The position numbers and the translations under genes were made by a program. A DNA stretch of 7,960 nucleotides from Firmicutes bacterium UBA3738 (GTDB lineage Bacteria > Bacillota > Clostridia > Peptostreptococcales > Anaerovoracaceae), in NCBI GenBank assembly GCA_002372505.1, contig DFGY01000060.1, positions 1-7,960 on the forward strand, written 5' to 3'. Below, one piece after another: positions 1 to 6,576 of this stretch (its first letter is position 1; each line of letters begins with the position of its first letter). Below the pieces are notes generated by a model. The model had not been told where the DNA came from. It made no database searches and saw nothing but the letters and a program-made list of their open reading frames with translations.

Positions 1-25
1 TCCACATTTATTTTACACTAACCTT

Positions 26-97
26 AGGCGTTTCACGGGGACAGGCTTTTTGTTTTATCACGTGATGAAACAAAAAGCCTGTCCCCGTGAAACGCCT
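26..97. repeat. 72-bp near-perfect palindrome, REP-like element
   Basis: Arms 26-55 and 68-97 are perfect 30-bp inverted repeats. The centre 57-66 (ATCACGTGAT) is itself a perfect palindrome, so 26-97 is self-complementary except for the pair 56/67, which would be a U-G wobble in RNA. The arm core GCGTTTCACGGGGACAGG recurs at 5504 and, inverted, at 5806-5836. Extragenic position, palindromic form and recurrence fit a REP-like element of the kind mobilised by REP-associated (Y1/RayT) transposases; no such transposase is in the window, so the mobiliser is inferred. There is no T-run after either arm, so it is not a standard terminator. It ends 7 bp before the proB -35 box. Confidence 0.85.
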
Positions 98-104
98 GCC
101 ACCG

Positions 105-133
105 TTGCAAAATTGTGTGTGGGTTGATACAAT
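105..133 (+). promoter_or_regulatory. Putative sigma-A promoter of the proB-proC-nudix operon
   Basis: TTGCAA (105-110) and TACAAT (128-133) are separated by 17 bp, close to the sigma-A consensus. The predicted start near 140 gives a leader of about 44 nt, too short for a T-box or similar leader, and none is seen. The -35 lies 7 bp after the palindrome at 26-97. Confidence 0.65.
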
Positions 134-183
134 AGGGGAAATTGTTTTGCGGAAAAACTGGAATGATTAGAAGGTGAAATAAG

Positions 184-996
184 ATGAGCGCAATAGGCGA
201 GATTTTAAAAGAAAGCAAAAAGGTTGTTGTAAAAATCGGCAGCAATGTTCTGTCTGACGAAAATGGTTTCGTGGACAAAGACAATGTCCGCAATATTGTT
301 GAGCAGGTTATTGAACTCATAGAAGCCGGTAAGCAGGTTGTAATTGTCAGCTCCGGCGCAGGTGCCTGCGGAATGGCCACAATTCACAAGTGGGCCAGGA
401 GGAAGGATATTAATTACCGCCAGGCTCTGTGTGCCATTGGCCAGGTTGAACTGATGATGGAGTACAAGGAAGGCTTCGGCAAGAAGGACATACATGTGGG
501 ACAGATTCTTCTCACGAAAGAAGATTTTTCCGATCCTGACAGAACCCTCAGAATCAGAAACACAATATACACTCTCGTAGATGAGAACGTGGTCCCCATT
601 ATAAACGAGAACGACAGCGTTGCCGTAGATGAAATAAAAATCGGCGACAACGATTCCCTGTCTGCACAGGTGGTCACTCTTTGGGATGCAGATGTGCTGG
701 TATTCTTAAGCAACATCGAGGGAATATACGATAAGGACCCGGGTGCCAGTGATGATGCAAAGATGATAGAAGAAGTCCGTGACATTGACAGCCTTCTCGA
801 CAATATAGAGGTTAAAGGCACCAGCAGCTTTGGTACAGGTGGAATAGCCACGAAGATTGAAGCTGCGAGACGGGTAAACGAATATTCAATTCCAGCAATA
901 CTTCTTCATGGCAAGAAGAAAGACATTCTCCTTAAGGCCATGGCCGGGGAAGAAAAGGGGACTATATTCTACGGAAAGGAAGTAGCGTTTAAATAG
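184..996 (+). CDS. proB: Glutamate 5-kinase, short form without PUA domain
   Basis: This enzyme phosphorylates L-glutamate to gamma-glutamyl phosphate with ATP, the first and usually feedback-controlled step of proline synthesis, in the cytoplasm. The 270 residues form one amino-acid-kinase domain: KIGSNV (17-22) in the N-terminal nucleotide-binding loop, SSGAGACG (56-63), NENDSV (141-146), GDND (154-157) and TGGIATK (218-224). It stops after the kinase fold, whereas enterobacterial ProB (about 367 residues) adds a C-terminal PUA domain; short kinase-only forms are known in other Firmicutes. The ATG at 184 follows AAGGTG (171-176) with 7-nt spacing. It is the first gene of an operon with proC 13 nt downstream. 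The usual partner proA is not between them or elsewhere in the window. The family call is secure from the motifs. Confidence 0.95.
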   Translation: MSAIGEILKESKKVVVKIGSNVLSDENGFVDKDNVRNIVEQVIELIEAGKQVVIVSSGAGACGMATIHKWARRKDINYRQALCAIGQVELMMEYKEGFGKKDIHVGQILLTKEDFSDPDRTLRIRNTIYTLVDENVVPIINENDSVAVDEIKIGDNDSLSAQVVTLWDADVLVFLSNIEGIYDKDPGASDDAKMIEEVRDIDSLLDNIEVKGTSSFGTGGIATKIEAARRVNEYSIPAILLHGKKKDILLKAMAGEEKGTIFYGKEVAFK

Positions 997-1009
997 AGAG
1001 GAAAGACAA

Positions 1010-1810
1010 ATGAAAACAGGATTCATAGGAACAGGAAACATGGGCGGAGCCATTCTTAAAAGCTACAGCCCTGTGGCTAAGGCAGCCGGCGATGAAGTCA
1101 TTGCATTTAACAGGACCAGGGCAAAGGCAGAGGCTATTGCGGCCACTCATCCCATGGTCATTGCAGAGGATATAGAAGAGGTTGTAAGCGAGGCAGATGT
1201 AATCCTTCTTGGTGTGGAGCCTCAGAATTTCGACGAGGTAATGCCGGAGATTGCAAAGTACTTTACAAAGGAAAAAATCTTCGTATCAATTGCGGCAGGC
1301 AAGACCATAGCTTACATGGAAGAACATCTGGGAGAAGGCGCCAAAATAGTCAGGGTAATGCCTAACACGCCTATTATGTTCGGCCTGGGCACAACAGCAA
1401 TGGTGAGAAACAAAAATGTCAGCGACCTGGATTTTGAAAAGGCGCAGGTAATATTCGAGTCAGGCGGAATAACAGGCGAAGTAACGGAAGATTTGATAGA
1501 AGCCGTTATCGGAGTTTCGGGAAGCAGCCCTGCCTATACATACATGTACATAGACGCACTTATTAAAGTAGGCACAGACAACGGACTGGATTATGAGACA
1601 AGCAAGAAGTTCGCCTGTCAGGCGGTAATGGGCGCGGCCAAAATGGCTATGGATGCAGAAGAAAGTCCGGTGCAGCTGAGAGACAACGTTTGCTCGCCGG
1701 GAGGCGCAACAATTGAAGCAGTAAACAAGTATATTGAAAACGGCTTTGAGGAAAAAGTTATTGAAGGCGCCCAGGCGGCAGTAGACAGAGCAAAGGAAAT
1801 GGCAAAATGA
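1010..1810 (+). CDS. proC: Pyrroline-5-carboxylate reductase
   Basis: This enzyme reduces 1-pyrroline-5-carboxylate to L-proline with NAD(P)H, the last step of proline synthesis. The 266 residues match the usual length. The N-terminal Rossmann fold opens with FIGTGNMGGA (5-14). RVMPNTP (115-121) and GSSPAY (171-176) follow, and the C-terminal helical dimerisation domain carries the family signature DNVCSPGGAT (225-234). The start at 1010 has a GA-rich Shine-Dalgarno (GAGAGG region, about 996-1001) just after the proB stop, so the two are surely cotranscribed. The stop TGA overlaps the next gene's ATG (ATGA at 1807-1810), implying translational coupling. Nothing is missing or unusual in the protein. 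Confidence 0.96.
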   Translation: MKTGFIGTGNMGGAILKSYSPVAKAAGDEVIAFNRTRAKAEAIAATHPMVIAEDIEEVVSEADVILLGVEPQNFDEVMPEIAKYFTKEKIFVSIAAGKTIAYMEEHLGEGAKIVRVMPNTPIMFGLGTTAMVRNKNVSDLDFEKAQVIFESGGITGEVTEDLIEAVIGVSGSSPAYTYMYIDALIKVGTDNGLDYETSKKFACQAVMGAAKMAMDAEESPVQLRDNVCSPGGATIEAVNKYIENGFEEKVIEGAQAAVDRAKEMAK

Positions 1811-2337
1811 TTTTCAGAGAAGAAACTATAAGCAGTGAGTACGTGTACCACGGCAGGGTTTTTGATGTAAGAAAAGATGAAGTTACTGTTATTTGCGGCA
1901 CTTCCACAAGGGATATTGTTGAGCATGTCGGCGGATCGGCATGTGCGGCAATTACCACAGACAGAAAGATAGTGTTGGTAAAGCAATACAGAAGACCCTT
2001 CGACGATGTGATTATGGAGGTTCCTGCAGGGAAGTTTAACTTCGACGGGGAAGATCCTCTCGAAGCCATGAAGCGGGAGCTCAGAGAAGAGACGGGATAC
2101 ACTGCTAAGGAATGGACATTCCTTACAAGGATGAAGCCTTCCGTGGGCTACACTACAGAGGAGCTACATATATTTATGGCAAAGGATCTGACTCCCGGCG
2201 AGACAGACTTTGATGAAAATGAAGCCATTGACCAGGTGCTTATAGACTTCGATGAAGCTTATGACATGGTCACACGCGGAGAGATTACAGACGGAAAAAC
2301 CATAGTTGCAATTTGCCTCGCCAAAAATTTATTGTAA
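1807..2337 (+). CDS. Nudix hydrolase, ADP-ribose pyrophosphatase-like
   Basis: It probably hydrolyses ADP-ribose to AMP and ribose 5-phosphate, a housecleaning role. The 176 residues follow the NudF-type layout: an N-terminal strand region (VYHGRVFDVRKDEV, 13-26), VKQYRRPF (58-65), EVPAGK (71-76), then the Nudix helix RELREETGY (90-98) supplying the metal-binding glutamates, and VGYTTEELHIF after it. The stretch from G75 to E82 has six residues between G and E rather than the five of the textbook GX5EX7REUXEEXGU pattern, a one-residue loop insertion before an otherwise intact motif. The start codon overlaps the proC stop, so it is the third cistron of the proline operon; no functional link to proline is evident. 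The substrate is inferred from overall layout only; other nucleoside-diphosphate derivatives are possible. Confidence 0.88.
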   Translation: MIFREETISSEYVYHGRVFDVRKDEVTVICGTSTRDIVEHVGGSACAAITTDRKIVLVKQYRRPFDDVIMEVPAGKFNFDGEDPLEAMKRELREETGYTAKEWTFLTRMKPSVGYTTEELHIFMAKDLTPGETDFDENEAIDQVLIDFDEAYDMVTRGEITDGKTIVAICLAKNLL

Positions 2338-2360
2338 ACCAATTGGAGGGGTAGTATACT
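2332..2360 (+). promoter_or_regulatory. Putative promoter for xerD-tagO
   Basis: TTGTAA (2332-2337) and TATACT (2355-2360) are spaced 17 bp, with the -35 overlapping the stop codon of the Nudix gene. The 61-nt gap before xerD contains no terminator hairpin, so read-through from the proline operon may add to this promoter. Confidence 0.55.
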
Positions 2361-2398
2361 TGTATTAATGAAATGTAATCGAAAGGGGACTTCATAGT

Positions 2399-3280
2399 AT
2401 GCATCTGGAACAGTTCATAGTATACCTGGAAAAGGAAAAGAAAAAATCCCGCAATACTCTTGAAGCATACAAGAGAGATATTGCAGGCTTTTTTAAGTTC
2501 ATGCAAGGACGGGACGACAAGGATCCCGACGAAGCCACAAACACGGATCTGGTTGCTTTCCTTATGGATTTAAAAGAAGGCAAAAAGGCTCCGGCTACGA
2601 TTAACAGAAAGATGGCTTCAGTCAGAGCCTATTTCGGGTTCCTTATGGAGAAGCACATAATCGAAGAAAACCCGACGACAAACATTAAGACACCTAAGGT
2701 TGAAAAAAAGGGTATCGAATATCTTACGATAGAGGAAGTGGATGCACTTTTGGCAATGCCCGATGAAAGCGTTCGCGGCAAAAGAGACAGAGCTATTTTG
2801 GAGTTAATGTACGCAACAGGCATCAGGGTAAATGAAGTCATCGCCGCCAACGTCAGCGATGTTAATCTGAGAATTGGATTCTTCACATGCCCGGGAGAAT
2901 CGGGAAAGGCGAGAATCATTCCAATAGGCCGTCCTGCGAAGGCGGCGCTGGAAGAGTATATTTACAATTCCAGAGACATGATTATCAAGAATAACAAAAA
3001 GGAACAATCCCTCTTTGTCAATTACTACGGCAAGAGAATGACAAGGCAGGGCCTGTGGAAAATAATGAAGGAATATGCTGACAAGGCCGGATTGGGTCAG
3101 AAGCTCACTCCTCACATTCTCAGAAATTCCTTTGCTGTGCATATGGTACAGAATGGGGCGGATCTTAAATCACTGCAGGAACTCCTAGGTCATGAAGACA
3201 TTTCCGCAACTCAGATATATCTGTCCGTTACTAAGAACAGAATCAAGGATGTGTACGACAAGACTCATCCTAGAGCATAA
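2399..3280 (+). CDS. xerD: Tyrosine recombinase XerD-like (chromosome dimer resolution)
   Basis: A site-specific tyrosine recombinase of 293 residues, the usual size for XerC/XerD, which resolve chromosome dimers at dif with FtsK. The N-terminal SAM-like core-binding domain spans about 1-90. The catalytic domain shows R143 (ATGIRVNE), K170 (ESGKAR), H239 and R242 (HILRNSFA), H265 (LGHED) and nucleophile Y274 (TQIY). The end, YDKTHPRA, is the typical XerD-type C-terminus, which favours XerD over a phage integrase. Residue 243 is Asn where the family usually has a second His (HxLRH). The ATG at 2399 follows AAAGGGG (2382-2388). The gene is followed 17 nt later by a tagO-like gene and has its own promoter. 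XerC versus XerD naming is inferred from the C-terminus. Confidence 0.88.
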   Translation: MHLEQFIVYLEKEKKKSRNTLEAYKRDIAGFFKFMQGRDDKDPDEATNTDLVAFLMDLKEGKKAPATINRKMASVRAYFGFLMEKHIIEENPTTNIKTPKVEKKGIEYLTIEEVDALLAMPDESVRGKRDRAILELMYATGIRVNEVIAANVSDVNLRIGFFTCPGESGKARIIPIGRPAKAALEEYIYNSRDMIIKNNKKEQSLFVNYYGKRMTRQGLWKIMKEYADKAGLGQKLTPHILRNSFAVHMVQNGADLKSLQELLGHEDISATQIYLSVTKNRIKDVYDKTHPRA

Positions 3281-3297
3281 AAGGGTAGGAGCACCGG

Positions 3298-4377
3298 ATG
3301 TACGATGTAGCTGTAAAATACTTTTGGATAATACCTTTAATAGCGTTTATCACAACACTTGTGATAACGCCTCTTAGCATACTCCTGGCTAAAAAGACAG
3401 GAGCTATGGACATTCCAAAGGACAACAGGAGAGTACACAAAAGGCCTATTCCACGCATTGGGGGTATAGGTATTTACGCAGGAATCAGCGCAGCTTATCT
3501 CATTGCCATTAAGCTGGGACTCTGCGATTTTCCGGGAATAGATGACTTTGAACTGTACGGAGTATTCGTTGGCGGAACAGTAATGTTCATCGTCGGACTT
3601 ATAGATGACGTAAAAGGCATGCGTCCCATTGTTAAATTAATCGGTCAGATTATCTCAGCGCTGATTGTGTTCTTCGCTGGGGTAAGAGTCATTAACTTCG
3701 GCGGATTCATAGGCAGCAACATTGCCAACATTGACGGAGCACTGTCTCTCATTATTACGGTGCTCTGGATAATAGCTATTGCAAATACAATAAATCTTGT
3801 AGACGGACTTGATGGTCTGGCGGCAGGCGTCGTTGCTATTTCCACCTGCTGCATAGCTTACGTGGCATATATACATGGAAATTATCACATTGCCTGCTTT
3901 ACAATGCTGGGAATGGCGGGAGCCTGCCTGGGATTCCTGCCTTACAATTTCTATCCGGCGAAAACATTTATGGGCGATTGCGGCTCTCAGTATCTTGGCT
4001 TTATGCTGGCAACCTTCGCCATACTGGGTCCGCCGGTAAAGGGGGCGACTATAGTAGCGCTTATAATTCCGGCACTGACACTTTCCCTTCCCATATTCGA
4101 TACTCTCTTTGCCATTCTCAGAAGACTGGTTAATCACAAGCCCATTATGGAGGCAGATAAGGAGCACGTGCACCACAGGCTCATGAAGACGGGAATGGGA
4201 CAGGTGAGGACGGTGCTCTGTATGTACGGCGTCACTGCAATAATGGGAACGGCGGCAGTGCTGTTCAGCCGGGATTTAATGGTTGAAACCATAGGGCTTT
4301 GTCTCATTGCATTTGCATTTATTTACATAATAATGACAGACCCCAACAGAAAATCGCCAAAGCTGAAAAAGGACTAA
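3298..4377 (+). CDS. tagO: Undecaprenyl-phosphate N-acetylglucosaminyl-1-phosphate transferase (TagO/WecA family)
   Basis: An integral membrane enzyme of the MraY/WecA superfamily that moves a GlcNAc-1-phosphate-type group from its UDP-sugar to undecaprenyl phosphate, starting a wall teichoic acid or other surface glycan. The 359 residues contain many hydrophobic segments, about ten or eleven, beginning at 8-30. Motifs in order: DIPKDNRRVHKRPIPRIGG (38-56), catalytic aspartates DD (103-104) in GLIDDVKG, NTINLVDGLDGLA (163-175), MGDCGS (225-230), and HVHHR (290-294). The last motif is the HxHHR signature of WecA/TagO-type enzymes rather than MraY. The ATG at 3298 has TAGGAG (3286-3291) 6 nt upstream. 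It is cotranscribed with xerD and ends at a strong terminator (4421-4461). The exact glycan cannot be told because no other teichoic acid gene is in the window. Confidence 0.9.
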   Translation: MYDVAVKYFWIIPLIAFITTLVITPLSILLAKKTGAMDIPKDNRRVHKRPIPRIGGIGIYAGISAAYLIAIKLGLCDFPGIDDFELYGVFVGGTVMFIVGLIDDVKGMRPIVKLIGQIISALIVFFAGVRVINFGGFIGSNIANIDGALSLIITVLWIIAIANTINLVDGLDGLAAGVVAISTCCIAYVAYIHGNYHIACFTMLGMAGACLGFLPYNFYPAKTFMGDCGSQYLGFMLATFAILGPPVKGATIVALIIPALTLSLPIFDTLFAILRRLVNHKPIMEADKEHVHHRLMKTGMGQVRTVLCMYGVTAIMGTAAVLFSRDLMVETIGLCLIAFAFIYIIMTDPNRKSPKLKKD

Positions 4378-4420
4378 AATATTAGGTGTTGGTTCTGTGA
4401 AAATTAAGTGAACAATAATG

Positions 4421-4461
4421 ATGCTGCCTTGCCCATATGGGTATAAGGTGGTATTTTTTTT
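4421..4461 (+). terminator. Intrinsic terminator after tagO
   Basis: The outer stem 4421-4430 pairs with 4445-4454, including three G-U pairs. A small internal loop follows, then CCC/GGG (4432-4434 with 4439-4441) around an ATAT loop. Eight T residues run from 4454 to 4461. It closes the xerD-tagO transcript. I see no convincing promoter between it and the next gene, although an A/T-rich TATTAT lies at 4489-4494, too close to the ribosome binding site to be a comfortable -10. Confidence 0.8.
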
Positions 4462-4512
4462 GCGGGAAAAAAGGAAGATAGTTGTATTTATTATATAAGA
4501 GGTAATCAATAT

Positions 4513-5445
4513 ATGAAGTTTAAATCACTGGTCATATCGTTAATAGTAGCACTGGTTGTAACGCTGGTTCCGGCCACATCATTTGCGGCAGAGGATCCTG
4601 CAGTTCCCGCAGAGGGAGTTACACCTGAAACAACCGAAGCAACTGAAACAACCGGAAGAACCGGAACAACCGAGCAGGAGAAAAGATCAGTTCCAAAGAA
4701 GACCGTAAAAGTTGTAAAGCTCAAAAAAGCAAAGCTTAAGACTGAAATGAAGTCAACAAAGAAAGTAATTGTAAAATGGAGCAAAGTAAAGAAAGCTAAG
4801 GGCTACGTTTTATACAAAAAAACTCCAAAGTCGAAAAAGCTGAAAAAGGTTAAGGCTATAAAGGCTTCAAGAAAAAGAGTATATAACGCAAGTGTTGAGC
4901 CGGGCAAGGCAGTATATTACACTGTAAAGGCCTTTGGCAAGAGCACCAAAACAAAGAAGGTTAAGGCTTCTATGTCAAAGGTTCTCAAGGTTAAAACACC
5001 TAAGAGACTCACTCCCAATAGCAAAGGCTACAAGCAGACAAACGCTTATAAAATAATCAAAGCGGCAAGAGGCAAGCTGGGTAAGGCTTACGTAAGCGGA
5101 GCAGCAGGCCCCAACAGCTTCGACTGCAGTGGTTACGTTTACTACATCATGAACAAGACTAATGCATCCAAATCCATCAAGACAAGGAAATTCTCAAGAT
5201 CATCTGCACAGGGCGAATACGCTCAGCTTAGAAGATATAACATTGGCAGCAAGAGACTGAGCAAGGCGCAGCCGGGAGACATTGTGTTCTTCTCACGCAC
5301 CGCTTCAACAGGCAACATTCACCACGTAGGAATTTACTACGGCAACGGAAAGATTATTCACGCTTCCGAACCAAGAACAGGCGTAATCATTACACCTAAG
5401 CAGCACAGAAAGGTTGCCGCAATCGTAAGACTGCCAAATCTCTAA
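4513..5445 (+). CDS. Secreted NlpC/P60 peptidoglycan endopeptidase with Lys-rich FN3-like domain
   Basis: Probably a wall hydrolase cutting stem peptides of peptidoglycan outside the cell. Residues 1-26 form a Sec signal peptide with a likely signal peptidase I site after TSFA or TSFAA. Residues 27-60 are a Pro/Thr/Glu-rich linker. Residues about 65-162 are very rich in lysine and resemble the fibronectin-III-like domains of clostridial surface proteins (VKWSKVKKAKGYVLYKK, then AVYYTVKAF). The C-terminal domain (about 175-310) is NlpC/P60: catalytic C205 in FDCSGY, PGDIVFF (254-260), H271 in HHVGIYYG and H283 in IIHASE as the third polar residue. AGAGG (about 4498-4502) precedes the ATG. It stands alone between two terminators. 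The basic middle region may bind anionic wall polymers; that is inference. The bond specificity is not determinable. Confidence 0.9.
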   Translation: MKFKSLVISLIVALVVTLVPATSFAAEDPAVPAEGVTPETTEATETTGRTGTTEQEKRSVPKKTVKVVKLKKAKLKTEMKSTKKVIVKWSKVKKAKGYVLYKKTPKSKKLKKVKAIKASRKRVYNASVEPGKAVYYTVKAFGKSTKTKKVKASMSKVLKVKTPKRLTPNSKGYKQTNAYKIIKAARGKLGKAYVSGAAGPNSFDCSGYVYYIMNKTNASKSIKTRKFSRSSAQGEYAQLRRYNIGSKRLSKAQPGDIVFFSRTASTGNIHHVGIYYGNGKIIHASEPRTGVIITPKQHRKVAAIVRLPNL

Positions 5446-5465
5446 ACAAAACTCAGATTATTATT

Positions 5466-5500
5466 AAGGGCTGGTCACTAGTTGGCCGGTTCCTTTTTTT
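5466..5500 (+). terminator. Intrinsic terminator after the NlpC/P60 gene
   Basis: AAGG (5466-5469) pairs with CCTT (5492-5495) and CTGGTC (5471-5476) with GGCCGG (5484-5489, two G-U pairs), with a small internal mismatch. Seven T residues end the structure (5494-5500). The repeat element at 5504 begins three bases later. Confidence 0.8.
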
Positions 5501-5503
5501 ATA

Positions 5504-5836
5504 GCGTTTCACGGGGACAGGCTTTTTGTTTCACTCCAACTCGCGGTATTCGAAATTATTTTCAATAATACACTTTCCACGCAATGAGTGAAAGAGTTTT
5601 TAACGATTTCTAAAGATTGCTCCAGAATTATCGCGTTCTATACGCTTGTTTGCTAAGAAGAAGAACTCGGTGGCGTTAGAAAAAATTTCACAGATTTGTT
5701 TATAATAAAATCTGTGAAACAAAATTCGACACTTCCGTTTTTTATGATTTGTTTGGGAATCAAAATGAGCCGTGGCGTAGTGCCTGTCCCCGTGTAACGC
5801 ATAAAGTGAAACAAAAAGCCTGTCCCCGTGAAACGC
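5504..5836. mobile_element. MITE-like non-coding element bounded by perfect 31-bp inverted repeats
   Basis: The ends 5504-5534 and 5806-5836 are perfect 31-bp inverted repeats with the same sequence as the arms of the palindrome at 26-97. A third copy, GCCTGTCCCCGTGTAACGC (5782-5800), lies directly beside the right end and differs by one base from 5818-5836. A decayed fourth piece, GTGAAACAAAA, is at 5714-5724. The interior has a 12-bp stem-loop (5686-5697 with 5708-5719, 10-nt loop) and a 6-bp one (5555-5560 with 5564-5569). No credible protein is encoded. I see no target-site duplication (left flank TTTATA, right flank AAAAAAA), which would suit REP/IS200-like mobility better than a DDE transposon. 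It fills the gap between the NlpC terminator and the rplS promoter. Confidence 0.7.
5686..5719. repeat. 12-bp stem-loop inside the repeat element
   Basis: TTTCACAGATTT (5686-5697) and AAATCTGTGAAA (5708-5719) are perfect inverted repeats around a 10-nt loop that contains TATAAT (5701-5706). No good -35 is at the right distance, so I do not call a promoter. The right arm runs on into GTGAAACAAAA, which is also the inner edge of the element's terminal repeat. Confidence 0.6.
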
Positions 5837-5846
5837 AAAAAAAGAC

Positions 5847-5876
5847 TTGCGTTCAATGTGGTTCTTGTGGTATAGT
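5847..5876 (+). promoter_or_regulatory. Putative rplS promoter
   Basis: TTGCGT (5847-5852) and TATAGT (5871-5876) are spaced 18 bp. The predicted start, about 5882-5884, coincides with the first bases of the leader stem. The -35 lies 10 bp after the end of the inverted-repeat element, so the whole promoter sits just outside it. Confidence 0.65.
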
Positions 5877-5881
5877 ATCAA

Positions 5882-5950
5882 GGCTATTACGGGCGGTCCT
5901 CTGGCAGGAGAGTTAGCCACGAACGTCTATGAGGGAAGGAGGAACAAGCA
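5882..5950 (+). promoter_or_regulatory. Structured 5' leader of rplS (L19 leader-like)
   Basis: About 68 nt separate the predicted transcription start from the ATG. GGCTA (5882-5886) pairs with TAGCC (5914-5918). Inside, TCCT (5897-5900) can pair with AGGA (5906-5909), or CTCT (5899-5902) with AGAG (5909-5912). Firmicutes are known to carry an autoregulatory L19 leader RNA in this position, and the placement fits. Membership of that RNA family is inferred from position and foldability, not from an alignment. The ribosome binding site AAGGAGG (5936-5942) lies outside the stem, 8 nt from the start codon. Confidence 0.5.
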
Positions 5951-6559
5951 ATGAACATTCTGGATCAAATCACTGAAGAGTATAAAAAGACTGACATTCC
6001 AAAGTTCAGCATCGGTGATACCGTAAAAGTTCATGTCAAGATCAAAGAAGGTCAGAGAGAAAGAATCCAGATCTTCGAAGGTTTTGTACTCAAGAGACAG
6101 AACGGTGGCATAGGTGAAACTTTCACAGTCAGAAGAATCGCTTCAGGTGTAGGTGTAGAAAAGACATTCCCGCTGCATTCACCGCTTATCGAGAAAATCG
6201 AACTGGTGAAGAGAGGCGACGTCAGAAGAGCTAAGCTCAACTACATGAGACAGCGTACAGGTAAATCCGCCAAGATTAAGGCTAAGATTCTTACGGATGA
6301 GCAGATTGCAGCCGAAGCAGCAGCAGAGGCAGCAGCTAAGGCTGAAGCCGAGGCTAAGCGTCAGGCCGAAGAAGAAGCAAGAGAAAAGGCGATTGCCGAG
6401 AAGAAAGCCGCAGAAGAAGCTGCAGCTGCAGAAGAAGCAGCTAAGGCAGAGGCTGAAGCTCAGGTTGAGGAAGCTCCTGCAGAAGCAGAAGCACCTGCTG
6501 AAGAAGCAGCACCTGCTGAAGCAGAAGCGCCTGCAGAAGAACCTGCGGAAGAAGCTTAA
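5951..6559 (+). CDS. rplS: 50S ribosomal protein L19 with long Ala/Glu-rich C-terminal tail
   Basis: L19 sits at the 30S-50S interface of the ribosome. Residues 1-113 are a complete L19: FSIGDTVKVHVKIKEG (19-34), RIQIFEGFVLKRQNGGIGETFTVRR (38-62, split here as a continuous conserved block), FPLHSPLIEKIE (73-84) and the end RQRTGKSAKIK (100-110). Typical L19 stops near residue 115, but this protein continues to 202. Residues about 116-170 are Ala/Glu/Lys/Arg-rich and likely one long charged helix. Residues 176-198 hold a near-perfect 12-residue tandem repeat, PAEAEAPAEEAA, and the end is acidic. The reading frame is continuous. A strong AAGGAGG precedes the start. The gene has its own promoter and terminator, unlike the common rpsP-rimM-trmD-rplS arrangement. 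L19 identity is certain; the role of the tail is unknown. Confidence 0.95.
   Translation: MNILDQITEEYKKTDIPKFSIGDTVKVHVKIKEGQRERIQIFEGFVLKRQNGGIGETFTVRRIASGVGVEKTFPLHSPLIEKIELVKRGDVRRAKLNYMRQRTGKSAKIKAKILTDEQIAAEAAAEAAAKAEAEAKRQAEEEAREKAIAEKKAAEEAAAAEEAAKAEAEAQVEEAPAEAEAPAEEAAPAEAEAPAEEPAEEA
6476..6546 (+). repeat. 36-bp in-frame tandem repeat in the rplS tail
   Basis: Codons 176-187 and 188-198 encode PAEAEAPAEEAA and PAEAEAPAEEP. The DNA copies differ at a few positions. This is the sort of sequence that grows and shrinks by replication slippage, so tail length may vary between strains. Confidence 0.75.
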
Positions 6560-6576
6560 TAAAACTAGTGATTTAC

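Noticed and set aside
33..380. Minus-strand reading frame across the palindrome and proB start
   Set aside because: It runs antisense to proB with no ribosome binding site; its HGDRLFVS-like peptide is just the translated repeat.
4378..4512. Riboswitch before the NlpC/P60 gene (c-di-AMP type is common before wall hydrolases)
   Set aside because: The 135-nt gap holds only a terminator and an A/T-rich stretch; the conserved motifs and length of such a riboswitch are absent.
5600..5920. Minus-strand reading frames inside the repeat element
   Set aside because: They contain the same HGDRLFVS peptide from the repeat arms, show no known domain, and run over the rplS promoter and leader.
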